Of a stretch of DNA of 64,000 bases, positions 38,207 to 50,046 are shown piece by piece. This stretch comes from Caprimulgus europaeus (lineage: Eukaryota; Chordata; Aves; Caprimulgiformes; Caprimulgidae). The notes beneath the pieces are model-generated. The model made no database searches, was not told where the DNA came from, and worked only from the letters and a program-made list of their open reading frames with translations. The position numbers were made by a program, and so were the translations under genes. The number at the start of each line of letters is the position of its first letter. Position 1 is the first letter of the stretch. The stretch spans positions 7,117,054 through 7,181,053 of the forward strand of contig OU015529.1 in NCBI GenBank assembly GCA_907165065.1. Direction: 5' to 3'.

Positions 38207-39069
38207 TGGAATAAGGTGTGCACAACACACAAGGTCCACAGGCAAACAGAGACTTTTATTTCATAACTAGGGTTGTCAAAAAGTAGTTAGGTAGCAGAAA
38301 TGCTTAATATTTGCCATGTGTATGAGATGTAGGCCTTGCATTACTTACTGGAAGAAAATAAGAGTGAGAGAGAAAGCGAGAGAATATGCCAGAGATCACT
38401 GGTCTGGGTTCCAGCATTCATCCAGCCAAAAAAGGAGCCCTCTGGTCTGTAGGAGCGCTTGTCCAGAAGTTGTTTCTCCTCCTTCTCCTTCTCCTTCTCC
38501 TTCTCCTTCTCCTTCTCCTTCTCCTTCTCCTTCTCCTTCTCCTTCTCCTTCTCCTTCTCCTTCTCCTTCTCCTTCTCCTTCTCCTTCTCCTTCTCCTTCT
38601 CCTTCTCCTTCTCCTTCTCCCTTTCTCCTTCTCCCTTTCTCCTCCTTCTCCCTTTTTCCTTCTCCCTTTCTCCTCCTTCTCCTTCTCCCTTTCTCCTTCT
38701 CCCTTTCTCCTCCTTCTCCTTCTCCCTTTTTCCTACTCCCTTTCTCCTTCTCCCTTTCTCCTCCTTCTCCTTCTCCCTTTCTCCTTCTCCCTTTCTCCTC
38801 CTTCTCCCTTTTTCCTTCTCCCTTTTTCCTTCTCCCTTTTTCCTTCTCCCTTTTTTCTTCTCCCTTTCTCCTCCCTTCCTCCTTTTTTCTCCCACTTTCT
38901 GGCACCTGCCTGCCCCTTTTATGTCCACTGTTCTTGTGAGTGTTTGAAACATTTTTTGGAAAGGCTCAGGGGGTCTCCTCTCCCTGTTCCCTTATCGAGT
39001 TTCATCTCCTGCCATTGTCTGCATCCTTGAGCAAACACTCCTTTGTTCCAGGGGATTACAAGTCAGCCA
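38207..39069 (-). mobile_element. Candidate solo LTR of an endogenous retrovirus
   Basis: Read on the minus strand it starts TGGCTGACTT and ends CCTTATTCCA, a TG...CA arrangement. Both sides carry tggt on the plus strand (38,203-38,206 and 39,070-39,073), which could be a 4-bp target duplication. Inside is a TATA-like box (CATAAAAG, complement of 38,916-38,923) and, far downstream, an AATAAA signal (complement of 38,255-38,260) followed by a GT-rich stretch. No primer site follows the 3' end, so it would be a solo LTR. A 4-bp duplication can be found by chance, so the limits are provisional. I do not recognise the family. Confidence 0.4.
38473..38893. repeat. 421-bp polypyrimidine tract, (CCTTCT)n plus CTCCCTTT-type variants
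   Basis: Every base is C or T except one A at 38,735. The first 150 bp or so is an almost pure six-base CCTTCT repeat. The rest is a higher-order mixture of CTCCTT, CTCCCTTT and TTTTTCC units. The tract creates long artefact frames on both strands (serine/phenylalanine, leucine, lysine/glutamate or glycine/glutamate repeats), and none of these is a gene. Confidence 0.97.
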
Positions 39070-39073
39070 TGGT

Positions 39074-42000
39074 GCCAGAACTATTTGTTCAGATTGTTTG
39101 TTCTTCCAGTTTGGTCTCCAACACCCAGAGTGCTTCACCAATTTACTGGGTGATGATGCTTGTAGCAGAGAGTCCGCTGCTTCCTTCACTGGCCACATCT
39201 CCTAACCACTTACCTTCACTACTGAAAACTTATCCTTTAAGCCTAATATATCTTTCCATTTGTTGACAGCAGCAGTGTGACAAATGGTATAGATTTAGTC
39301 CAATAGTATTTAAATTTATACACTTAGAATGCAAAAAAAATATAAAAGATGAAATATTTCACTAGGAACTGATTTGGTCACACTTGGAATAATGGAGAAT
39401 GATTTTTTTTTAATATTATATCCACAGATATATGGACATACCAGCTTTGGGCTGGTATTTTAACAAACCCATAACTCCTATGAGAGCAGGAAAGACAGGT
39501 TTTGTTAAGCTGCAAACAGAGTTTGATGTGCTGTGTGAAAGTAAAAGGAGACAACTTCTATTTATCTGACCTCCTTTTAATGCATGGTCTGAGAAGACAG
39601 CACTTCTGTTAGAAACTCCCCAACTCAGGCAGTTGTAATTTTAATGAATGACATATTCCTTTATGTGCAAAGTGCATCTTGGTCTCTCTCATCATTGCTG
39701 GTACATGGAAAAAGCAATTATATTATCTTTCAAGATTCAACAAGGAAAGAGCAGCTTTCCAATGAATCACAGAACTATTGTTGTTTTGAGGGGGGCAGAG
39801 AGGAGAATGGAGTGGCAACAGAAAACATTTCCTGTGTTTTGCCTGCTTTCAGTGACCTAGAAAAACGTTTTTTTTAGCCTCTCCATAGTTACCAGAATAT
39901 CCATTTTTCTTTTTTTTGTTTTTTGTTTTGTTTTGTTCTCAAAGCCTGGCACCCACAGGAGGCGATTTCTGTGCTCTTTGAGCATTGGATCAGTAAATGG
40001 AGAAGAGGACATCCTTTCTTTATAAAAATGTGCAGTCTCCTATAGTTTTTCCTATTCAGGAGCTGCTCAAAAGAACATACCTTTCAGACATAATTCTTGC
40101 TATTCAGGAGGTGGTGCTGAACAAAGCCAAGGCTGGATACTAACCTCTTAAAGGGAATTCTTCCCTTTTCAACATGAAGCTGGTTGCATTCCAGTTCAGA
40201 CCAGCTGCTGCTTCTACTTTTTGAAAGATGAAGAAGCAAATACCAACACAAAGGGATTCAAACTGCCACGTGCCAATTGCCATTTCTGTGAATCTTACTG
40301 TGCATGTTCCTACAGCAACTGTGAATCTGTGGCTTCAGAGCAGCAACGGTGTGGAAACAGATAAATAACCTGGTATGGGGAGGTTCAGCTTCAAGAGACT
40401 TCTTCCATCATCTGAATTGTTCTCTTTATCCCGTCAAACATCTGTTCAGTAAATTGCACAGAGCAATTTGTTTGCTAGGTTACTCTCTTGGTTGGTGCCT
40501 GGTCCAACAGGGACCTGGGCCTGGGAGTGTGTTTCCAGGTAGTTTCCTACAACAGATGATAAATGATGAGAGCATTGCGGTCCCTTTCACCAGTGTTGTT
40601 CTGACTGGACCAGGCTAAATTTCATTTGAGTAATGTACAAAGCCAGAGAGACTTTCTGGCAAGTTGCAGAGCAGGAAGAATTTGTCCATAGCAGCTTGGG
40701 TACACAGAGATCTTGTAATGAGTTTTTATAAAAGGAAGGACACTGCATCTATGCTGAAGGGCAAGATCAAGCCATGGTATGATCCTGCTCCTGATTGCCC
40801 CAAACAGGCACCTGCCCAAGGTGGGTGTGCACCCTTTTGACCCATGCACCCAAGTTTTAATTCTGACTAAAGCAGAACATCAAGGTCAAGATGGAGAGGA
40901 ACAAAGGCTTGTCATGCCCAAGTCTCATCTTCACAGAGCCAGCATGTGGAGACTGTTCACACCCTGGCCTGGAAACTGGGAAAGGCTCTGGGAACTCATT
41001 GGAGGTAAATGTCCCAGACTGACCACAGGGTGATGGGAGAAAGAGCATGGAAGGTTTCACCATTTTCTGGGGCAGAAATTTGGAATGTTTGGGTTCAAAG
41101 GTACTGCTAATTTTAGAAATTTAAAAATTATTAGCCAGCTTGTCTCTGGCATCCAACCCATAAATTAGCAGCAGTAGGTGACTGTAATGTGTTGAAGGTT
41201 GGTGAATTTCTGTAAGCTTTTGAAAAGAGATCAGGAATACACTGAATTATAAGTGCAGGAGCCTTGTGGCTGTAGCATTTCTTAGCGTTATCTGAAGCAT
41301 GTTCCCTTAAACCATATTTGACAGGTGAATGCAACAGAGAAAATATGGTTCCAGTGTGTATATTGAAAGCAGATGCAGTAAACTGAGTTTGGTGGCTCAG
41401 AGGGGGGCAGCTGTTGCAAAGCTTGACATACAGGATAAATTATGAGGTGCTATTTCTGGCCTCTAGCAAAAACCAAAGGTGGACGATGGAAGATTGACTG
41501 GAAAACAATGACTTTAAATGATTTTGGAATTGTATGAGCTGGACATGTGCTGCATTTACACTGATGGATGAGTGCAGAAGCTGACCTAATTCCCCCTATT
41601 TTTGTCATATAGGCTTTTCTTTACCTATTTCACTTACAGAAGAAATATTTAAAGACACCTTGAAGTAATTTCCTGTTTGTGGACACAAGAGGCTCCTCAC
41701 TACCTGTTTTGTTTATTTTCCTTCAAGTAACAGCTTACTGAATATTTAATTTGCTTTGTCTAATTCAACCAGTTCCTCCATAGTGATTTATTTAGTTAGT
41801 TTTTTTCTTTTGCATAGAAGTTAACTTCTTTTATAAAGCAGCACATAAAATCTCACCTACAATATGGTAATTCTCATTATACCTCAACAGAGAATGTGTG
41901 AAGAAAACTCTATGAAAGATGGTTTGATGGAGCTGAGAATTCTTGCTGCAACTGTGAGTAGTCCCTGTGCTTTTCTTAATTATGCATTGGAGCAGGGAGC

Positions 42001-45000
42001 TTTGTAGCAAATTTTTCCACATGCCTTAAGCCACACTAATGAATACACATAAAAGAGAAGTGATTTGTTTGTTATTTTCCCCATGCCCTATTATTCACTG
42101 TAAATAAAGTTTATTTTGTTTATATTTGCTCCTGCTTTGTTTTCCATTCACTTTGTTGTCTTGTAGCATCTCCACTATGACTTTGATCCTGGGTGGCGTT
42201 TTCAGCTGATATATATCAAAGAAGTTGCACCGATGAATTAAACTATTTAAAAGCTCATTTCCTCTGTTCTAGATTTAGATGTATGTCAAACTGGTAGAGT
42301 TTGCAATGTAAAGCATCAGGAATGCTATGTTAGCTCTGCTGCCACTATAATTCTGCCAGTAAAAGTTGCCCTAGAGAATATTTACGGCTTAGAAATTGTT
42401 GTCTAACAGGAAAACACATTTTTTTATCATATTAATATGAAAGAGTATTTTCTTTGAATTCTGCTTTGACTTCAAGAGAGACCTCTATGAAGCCAAGTGG
42501 ATATGCCTCTGATTTAGGAATAAAATCTATCCTGGTGAATCAGTCTTGGAGCAGGGAAGGAGCAGCTTGCAAGGAGGAGTGGCAAGAGCAGGGCAACTAA
42601 TTGTCCTGAGCATAATCTGTTAATGTTATTGCTGTGGAACAGCAACAAAACAGGATGGGATTTGAAGGTTTTTTTCAATGTCCAAAGATGACATTTAAAG
42701 AATGCTAGAGGTTTAGAATCCTTTAAAAGCCGCCTCCTCCTTCTCATTTCCTGATGAGGTCTACCAGTGGCTAGATACAGATACCTGACAGAAGCAAAGA
42801 TGTTAATTTAAAATATTGTACATAAAAAAAACCTCTCAGGAATGTTTTTGCATGTTTTTATTCCTCTTCTGCTGATGTGCCATCAGGAAGTTCCATGTTT
42901 ATTTTTTCTTTCATTCTGATATGAAATCAGAATTAGTCTTCAATGATGTGCATCAATGTTCTTGCTGGTTCATTGCTTCCTTTTATTTTGCAATGTTATA
43001 TGTGTTGTTTGAACCTAAATTCCTGCAGTCCGTGGTGAACCTGGGACAAGTATGCTTTCAATTAGATAAGTTTGAAGCATAATTTTGATGAGGAAAGACT
43101 ATGGATTGATTTACTCCCTTACTGCTGTAGTACAGCAGCTGGTCAGGGAGCAAGACCCCGACATGGTGGGGGCTGTGAAAGAGAAAGGCAATGTCTGTCC
43201 TTCAAAGCCTGAGATCTCACTATCAACCAAGAACTAATGAATGGTTAGAGACAGGCAGGGAGGCAGAGAGAAATATGAGACACTTTTAGTCAGAGGGTTT
43301 CACCACACTGGCAGCCTAACACTTAAGGATTTTATTGATGTAATGTCAATGGAGAATTTTAAGGATAATGAGGATAGTTTCAGAGATACTTATAGCTGCC
43401 TTGGAAAAAGCACAAAGGTGCCTGAGTGAGTGTGTTAACAAGTGGGAGATAAGGGCTTTTATCCTGAAGGGATTGGAGGAGAGAGTTTGTTTCCTGATAC
43501 TTAATGAAAGACAAGAACTGGAGCAGAAAGAACCTTGAAAGTGAAGCTTCTGTTTGATGCGATGGAGAAGGGGGTGCAGAAACTCTAGAGAGGTCTGGCG
43601 TGGTTTAGTAACAGGGCTGGTTTGATGGTTAAGGGGAGAACGTGACTGCATGTGGTGAGGGGGAGTGAAAAAAGGTCACTGTAACTGAGGGCAGAGGAGA
43701 GAATCTGCTCAGGAGGCTGGCACCTTTGGGTGGGTGGGTAAGAGAGGGCACATGCCAAAATGTTACTCACACCCATTTTGGAGAACGGCAAGATACAGGG
43801 CACAGAGACCCAAGCCAGGGCAGCACCCAGGTGGGATATGGGACTGTGCCCAAGAGAAGAGGTAAGGGAAAGAGATAAGGCAGTGAGTCTGGAGGGAAAT
43901 TAAAAGCTCTCTTTGAAGTTGAGCTTAGAGTTTGATATGTTGAGATTGAATTACTGCCAGAAAGGAAGGAAGGGAGGAGAAGAGAAAGTTAAGCCAGGGA
44001 CACAAACACAACCTGGGTGGGGGAAGAGAGGCTGAAGGGAAGAAGAAGTAACTGAAGAAGTAGGCAGAAAATTAAAGGGTACTAAGCAAAGACGCCAGGC
44101 AAGACAAGACTGTGGGTGGTGAATGATGCCAAAGCTCTGGGCAGACTGAGGAGAATGAGGCTGGAGTGCTAATTGTGAGTTTTGACTAAGATAAGACCAC
44201 TTGCCATGCTGGTAAGAACAGTAATCACGAAGGCTAGAGGCTGGTGTCTGTGTGTCTTTGGTCCTTGACTAAGAACACTTAAAAATCTCTTGTATTTGTT
44301 ATTTCTGTGTTTGTCTGTAAAGCCCCTTGCATTTGTGTAATTCCTTTCACTCTTAAGTACTTTACAGAAGGGGACATTAGTTTGGCCAGCTGAGATTTTG
44401 GGGTGGATCAGAGCAGGTGTCAACTTCTGAACCTGGAGAATGCAGAATGGAAAGTGGGAGGGGGCATGAGATCCCACTGAATACATGGGTGGACCTTCCT
44501 TTAAGTACCAAATTGAAAGCAGACCAAGAAACCCCACGGTAGCTATGATAACCACAAAGAGACTGTCAGTAAAGCCTTCCCCACCGTGCCAGCTTATTGA
44601 CAGAAAAAGCTTGAATGGACCAGTATTTCCTCTCTTACAGTTACAGAAAGCTAGTGCCCCAGTTTAGAAGTCAGACACGGCAAATTCATGCATTATCTTC
44701 TTCCAGCAGGAGGAACTATGGATGCTATTTTTCTGAGAAACTACCAAGAATGAGGAAGTTGATATCCAGTATCAAATACAAAACAAAGACTGGGCGCCAG
44801 TTACCCTGGTGGTTCACGCCGGTCAGATATGTGGTGCGCAAATTATTTTACAGAACATCTCAGATGTGAAAGCAAACAAAAGATGTGATGGAGAAAGATT
44901 TCCTCCTATCTGATTAAAGTGTCCTAGAAAAGCCTATTTTTGCAACAGCAAGAGAAGTGCTGCCTAACGCCTCAGAGCAGTGGGCGAGACAGCAATTAGC

Positions 45001-46364
45001 AGGGCTCTGCACGGTGGGGCAGCAAAGCATTGCTCTGTAAGGGAGGTGCCACTTGTTCTCTTCCCCTTTATAGATTGTTTTTCCTTGTGTAATCATTCTT
45101 CTTCCCTTTCCCAGTCTCCCCACACTTTCCCCTGGACAATTCTCTTGTGGTTATCACATATGTGCTTTAAACCTTCCAGTAATCTGCTGCTGGCTGCTGG
45201 TAAGGATGTCACACACATGTAGCCATTTTTCAAGCAAACACACGACTTACATTTTATTTTATTATTTTTTTTCCAGTTTTCCTGCCTTATTGCTCAGAAA
45301 ATGTCGTTCCTCTGTGTTCAGCCTTGCAGATGACTGGCTCCACCTCTAGGCGAATGACAGCTGGTGATCTGCCCATCACTGTTTATGCTGGGGTTTTTTT
45401 TTCATTTTTATTTTAGAAAAAACCAAACCCGAATGTTTTGTTACATTGATGGCTCTCAGTAACCGGCACAATGCTGTTGTTATTACCTGCAAAAAGTCTA
45501 GAAGTTTTCACTCTATTCACTCTATTATGAAAAAGTCATAAATATTTCCTAAATTTTACACCTCAATGTATTTGTAATGTCCCTTTTAAAAAAGTTCCTC
45601 ACTACTGAGAAAATCCTATTGTTGGCATCAGGTAATATAAAAATCCTTTTCCCTTTTTTTTTAAAAAGAAAAAAAGACTAAAATTGTGCTTTTATACCCA
45701 ACACATCTTTTTGTTTGCATTCTCAGCTTAAGAAGTGGAAAGGGGGACCTGGATTGAAGATTAAAGCACAAGAGCTTTGGCATTCTCAAAAAATGTTCCT
45801 TAATGTAATCTGTTATTAACTCTCATTTTCCTGGAACTGAATTTTTCATGGACTCCAGCATATTCTCTGAATACATTGTGAGAAAGAGATTAAATACTTA
45901 ATGAGACAATAAACAAAATCAGCTCTGAGAATTCTAGAGTTTCCTTTTTGCTTTTAGTCAAGAAGCACTTGTTTGATAAATGGGATGCTTTTAGAAAGCT
46001 TACAATAGACTGCACACCCGAGCAGAGGCACAGGCACGGAGAAGATTACCAGGAGATAATGGAGCAAGTCAAATGGCAAAACATGATGAAACAGCAGAAA
46101 ATTTACATGTTTGCTTCTTCCTTTTGCATTAATAAAACTAGAGCTTTCGTGTTTATTGCCAAATGCTGCCCTATAAACTCCGTGGCTGGCCGTGCCTGTG
46201 TGGCTGATGACCTGCCCAGCCCTGCTGTCTCAGGGGAGCGGGCTGACATCTAATGACGGGCTGTAAAACAGCATCGGTGCAACATCCTCTGCAGGGTTTT
46301 ACTATGCTGAATGCATCAGGCCTCTCCTGAAGAACCTAAATCCATCGGGAAGCAAGAGCGATGG
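39074..46364. other. Intergenic, no gene seen
   Basis: About 7.3 kb. The stretch at 43,120-44,120 is markedly purine-rich on the plus strand. The stretch from about 45,380 to 46,150 is repeat-free and could be conserved. It includes a good splice-acceptor-like sequence ending at 45,957 followed by about 98 open codons, but no donor or homology is evident. Nothing is supported as a gene. Confidence 0.45.
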
Positions 46365-46540
46365 ATCATAGAATCATAGAAGGGTTTGGGTTGGAAGGGA
46401 CCTTAAAGACCATCCAGTTCCAACCCTGCTGCCATCAGCAGGGACACCTTCCACTAGACCAGGTTGCTCAAAGCCTCATCCAACCTGGCCTTGAACACTT
46501 CCAGGGAGGGGACATCCACAGCTTCTCTGGGCAACCTGTA
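46365..46540 (-). mobile_element. CR1 LINE 3' fragment, antisense
   Basis: The tail 'atcatagaatcatagaaggg' is followed by the inverted 'ccttccactagaccagg' and 'cctcatccaacctggcc' blocks. It is truncated at 'ctctgggcaacctgt'. Confidence 0.94.
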
Positions 46541-47745
46541 TCTAAGCATTTTGGCCCCTGTGAGAAAACACTGGTGCTGGCTGGACTGCCAAGCATGGGT
46601 AGTGTGGGGCTGGAGCCAACTCATCTTGGTGGGGACCCTCAGTGAGGAACCTGTGTGAGCAAGAAACAACACAAGGGTTGACAGCCACAGGTTTGAGGAA
46701 AGCTGCGTGAAAGTGACATCCTGTCCCCTGTGAGGACCATGTGGTGCCAGGGCCCTGTGCTGGGAGCAGCATGGCCAGACCTGGACCTGTGCTGGTGGCT
46801 CAGCACGGCTGCTGGGAGTGTTGCCTTTGGTGGTGTCATGCAATGGCCAAACACGTGACCTTCTGGCATGGTATGAGCTGCCATGGGTAGCTCAGATACG
46901 GCCCAGACCTCACCTTTTGCCTAACTGCACGCAAGAGGTGGCTCATGCTCCAGGTAAGAGCTGTGGCTGGGTGCCTGTGTGCATCCTGGATGTTCAGATG
47001 CTTGAAGCTTTCCTTGGTGGTAGAGAATTGGCTTCAATTGTCTTCATATTTTGTGGTGCACAGGCGCTGATAGATCGTACTCTAGATTTTCCATGTGTGT
47101 TGGAGGCAGACAGCTGGTTTTGCAAGGTGATTTTGTAAGGTGTTGATTTCAGTCCTTTATATTGCTCATGCTGGTCCAGTGTTGTCCAGACATATTAGAT
47201 TGGATGACCAAAGGCCCAAGAAGCAACCAAAATGCAGTTACCAATGAATACCAGCCAATACATTCTATTATTGAAACATGAGTTCCTTTTGATATTGGCT
47301 AATGGGACAGAATCATCTGGTCATGCCTGTAGTTAGAAGGATTAACCCCTATCACATGCCACAAAAATGCCTGTAGTGTAATTATGCTGAAAGAATTGTG
47401 CTTTGTATTGGTGCTGTAAAACCACAACCAAACCCACTGAGCAAAATATATGTGCTGCAAAATTACAGGTGACACGTGCCACCTACCCCGCTGTCCTCAG
47501 GGCTGGGTCAGTGCAGGGCTTTATGTGCCTGACTGGTGTAACAGAGGATCCAGCGCACGTTCAGCCCAGGCCCTGTCCCAGGGAACACGGCTGTGTGGGG
47601 CTGTCTCTTCTGCCTCATCCCATGGGCCAAATCCTGGGTTACCCTCATATCCAGGATCTGAGTGACACAGACCTTGAAATAAGCCCGTTTAGTAATTCAT
47701 TAGGGAGAGAGTAACATGCAAAGACCTGGTAGAGGAAGGGAACAA
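46541..47745. other. Intergenic, no gene seen
   Basis: The first 400 bp is more GC-rich than its surroundings and has overlapping frames on both strands, without recognisable domains. Confidence 0.5.
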
Positions 47746-47750
47746 GACAT
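47746..47750. repeat. Target-site duplication, left copy (GACAT)
   Basis: GACAT directly abuts the retroviral remnant and is repeated at 48,361-48,365. Confidence 0.7.
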
Positions 47751-48360
47751 TGTGATAGTTTCGTGCCCCATGTTGGGTGCCAAAAAAGACTGTGATAGTT
47801 TAACTGAGCTGGCAGCCAAACAAGACACAGCCACTCACAGTCTCCCCCACTCATTCCCCCCCCACCCGGGGAGAGAATTGGAAGGGTAGAAGTAGGTTGA
47901 GATAAGAACAATTTAATAATTAGAGTAAAAATAAAATTAAAATAATAAGAGTAATAATGATAATGACTATATATATATATGAGTGATACACACTACAGTT
48001 GCTCACCACCCACTGATAATGATCCCAGAGGAGCAAAAAGGAACCAGAAACTGAAATCGCAATCCTGGAAAAGTGAGTCCCGAGAGACTCCCCCCCTTTC
48101 CAGTCAGCCCCAGCTAATATACGGAACACAACGTGCTATGATATGGAATATCTCATTGGCACATCCCACTGTCAGTTCTGGGTTTTACTGACTACTACAC
48201 TTTTCTTCTCCCCTTTCCAGTCCTCTCTTCTCAGAAACTGCCCAAGCACAGTGTCCTTGTAGTGATCAACACTGTTCTCGTAACAATCCTCACTGAAACC
48301 AAAACACACTGCTTGCTAGCTACTGAGAAAATTAACCCTATCCCAGCAAAAACCAGGACA
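47751..48360 (-). mobile_element. Endogenous retrovirus remnant: LTR + primer-binding site + 11-bp terminal LTR stub
   Basis: On the minus strand a 570-bp LTR (48,360 to 47,791) starts TGTCCTGG, followed by a GCTGGGATAGGGTTAATTTT block typical of an abundant avian LTR family, and ends AAACTATCACA. It contains a TATA-like TATATTA (complement of 48,116-48,122) and ATTAAA (complement of 47,912-47,917). Eight bases further on comes TGGCACCCAACATGGGGC (complement of 47,765-47,782), a tRNA-Lys-type primer site. Then AAACTATCACA recurs at 47,751-47,761 and the GACAT duplication follows. All genes are lost. A 5-bp duplication fits ERVL-type elements and the lysine primer fits ERVK-type ones, so I leave the class open. 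Confidence 0.85.
47765..47782 (-). other. Retroviral primer-binding site, tRNA-Lys type
   Basis: TGGCACCCAACATGGGGC on the minus strand differs from the standard lysine-1,2 site (TGGCGCCCAACGTGGGGC) at two positions. Both are G to A inside CpG, the expected result of methylcytosine decay. Confidence 0.8.
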
Positions 48361-48365
48361 GACAT
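48361..48365. repeat. Target-site duplication, right copy (GACAT)
   Basis: Partner of 47,746-47,750, directly next to the LTR 5' end. Confidence 0.7.
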
Positions 48366-50046
48366 ACCCAGTGTAGTGTGCACAGGCAAGGAGCAAACCT
48401 CAAGCTCTGAGCTTAGGCGGAGCTCCTGGATAAAAGGGCAGAAGGTTTATGTGTGGGGGTCCTAGATGAGGCTGGTCATGTTAATTATAGTCAATTAGTG
48501 CACTGAGGGCTCTCCCATCAGGCACAGATGATGCAGGAATGTGACCACCAGTGGAGAAGCTGGTTTGAAAATATATTTGCATTATAAATCTTCACTGAGT
48601 TCTGAGTCCTGTTCTCTTTGTAAGGCTGCAGAGGAGGAACGCAGCCTTACCTGCTAAAGGACAGAAGCAGGTATGCACCTGAGCCTAATGTAAAACTTTA
48701 CCCTCAATCCAAGTTATCCAGCTGCCTTTTTGCATGTGTGCCCAGGGGTCACAGAGAGCAGAGCATGGCATGTCCCCTGTGACTTTTGTTAGTTTCAGGA
48801 GAATATGATGTGATTTAACTAGGTATTTTTGTTGTGCCCTGTCCAGTGCAGTACAGGAGAAAGGACAAACATCTCTGGAGTGATGGTGTTTGGTTTTGAT
48901 CAGCAGCTTAGACGTACTCTGCTCTTCCCTGGCTGTGTGTGTCTCTCCACCAAAGGCACAGTGCTGGCACTGGGCAAGGGCACGCTCCTGCTGCCTTGCT
49001 GGGGGGTAGTTGGGATTTTGTTATGTTCATAATACACTTTATTTTGCTTTCTTCTGCCTGTGGAAGATGGCAGGGATTGATCCTCTTCAGGCAGCTGATT
49101 TCTGCTTGTGCTGTGTTTCCTTCTTCTGAACTCTCAGAAATCAATACTGCTGATAAAACCTGTTAACAGCCTTTAGTTCCCAAGGACTCATCACATAAGC
49201 TGTGGTGTTTTTTTTTTTTTTCCCCTAGGCAGAGACCAACTAAAAGATTGCAATTTAACGAGAGAGACTGCATATAGTCTGTTTGCAGACTGTATATAGT
49301 CCAGAAACACTAAGGGTGCTCTCTCCATACTGTAACTGGCACATTTTCCTGAAAACTTTACACTAATCAGCTTGCCCTAAGCGGTAGCTTCTGTTGGAAG
49401 GGGGATGCCACAGACTGCCAGACTGCAGAGGGACTATCAGTTCTCTCAGCTCAAGCGAGTAATCTCTCAGAGATTGTCAAAATATGTCTCAAAAATAACG
49501 AGGACTCAAACCTCCGTTTTGGTTTATCTGTTCGCCGCCAGTGTTCTGCACGGGGCTGTCTTATTTGCCATGAAAAAAGCTATGTTTCATGCTCCTCCAG
49601 ACAGACTGCTATTTAAGGCTCTGCTTAGCATTCATATTTCTTTCTTGTCAGAATGATTTTCTTTTTTTCATTTGGTTTATAGAACCAGAGCTATAAATCT
49701 GGGAAGCATTTTACATGCTGTGTTAGGGCTCGATTGAAATCCCATTGAAATCAATGAAAGCTTTTCTACTGATTTCAGTGGACTGGGTGCTTGGGAAATA
49801 AGAAAAAATGATCTGTTTTAAAATAAGAAGAATTGTATCTGTGTCATAATGTTTATCATTAATAGCAGGAAATAAACCAAAACATATTATGCATATCCTT
49901 TCCCAACAGGCTTCATATATCATTTAATGGCTACTTACATACACCCAGCTGTGACATTGAATGCCGCAACAACTGTTCTGGGGTTCCTAATAATTCTGCT
50001 TTAAAACCACAAATATCTGAAGGAAAAAAAAAATTACTCTTATGTG
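48366..50046. other. Intergenic, no gene seen
   Basis: Includes a short T run near 49,208-49,220 and a small imperfect inverted repeat at 49,268-49,302. No gene is supported. Confidence 0.5.
49721..49790. repeat. Relic of an old palindromic sauropsid repeat
   Basis: 'ttagggctcgattgaaatcc' followed by 'cattgaaatcaatgaaag', then 'tactgatttcagtgg', follows the layout of a motif frequent in reptile and bird DNA, in which 'cccattgaagtcaatgg' precedes its own near reverse complement. The family name is not known to me. Confidence 0.45.

Noticed and set aside
38316-39030. Long frames encoding SFSFSF, LLLLLL, KEKEKE and GEGEGE repeats on both strands
   Set aside because: They are translations of the CCTTCT-type tract in all frames, not genes.
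44485-44869. Two overlapping plus-strand frames, one with a basic C-terminal stretch
   Set aside because: No similarity to a known family, no splice signals, and a length typical of chance.
39074-46364. Search for NANOS1 zinc-finger or other neighbouring gene exons
   Set aside because: No CCHC zinc-finger pattern or other recognisable exon was found here or elsewhere upstream of CACUL1.
49268-49302. Small inverted repeat around tatagtctg / cagactgtata
   Set aside because: Arms of about 12 bp with a bulge. Not clearly above chance.
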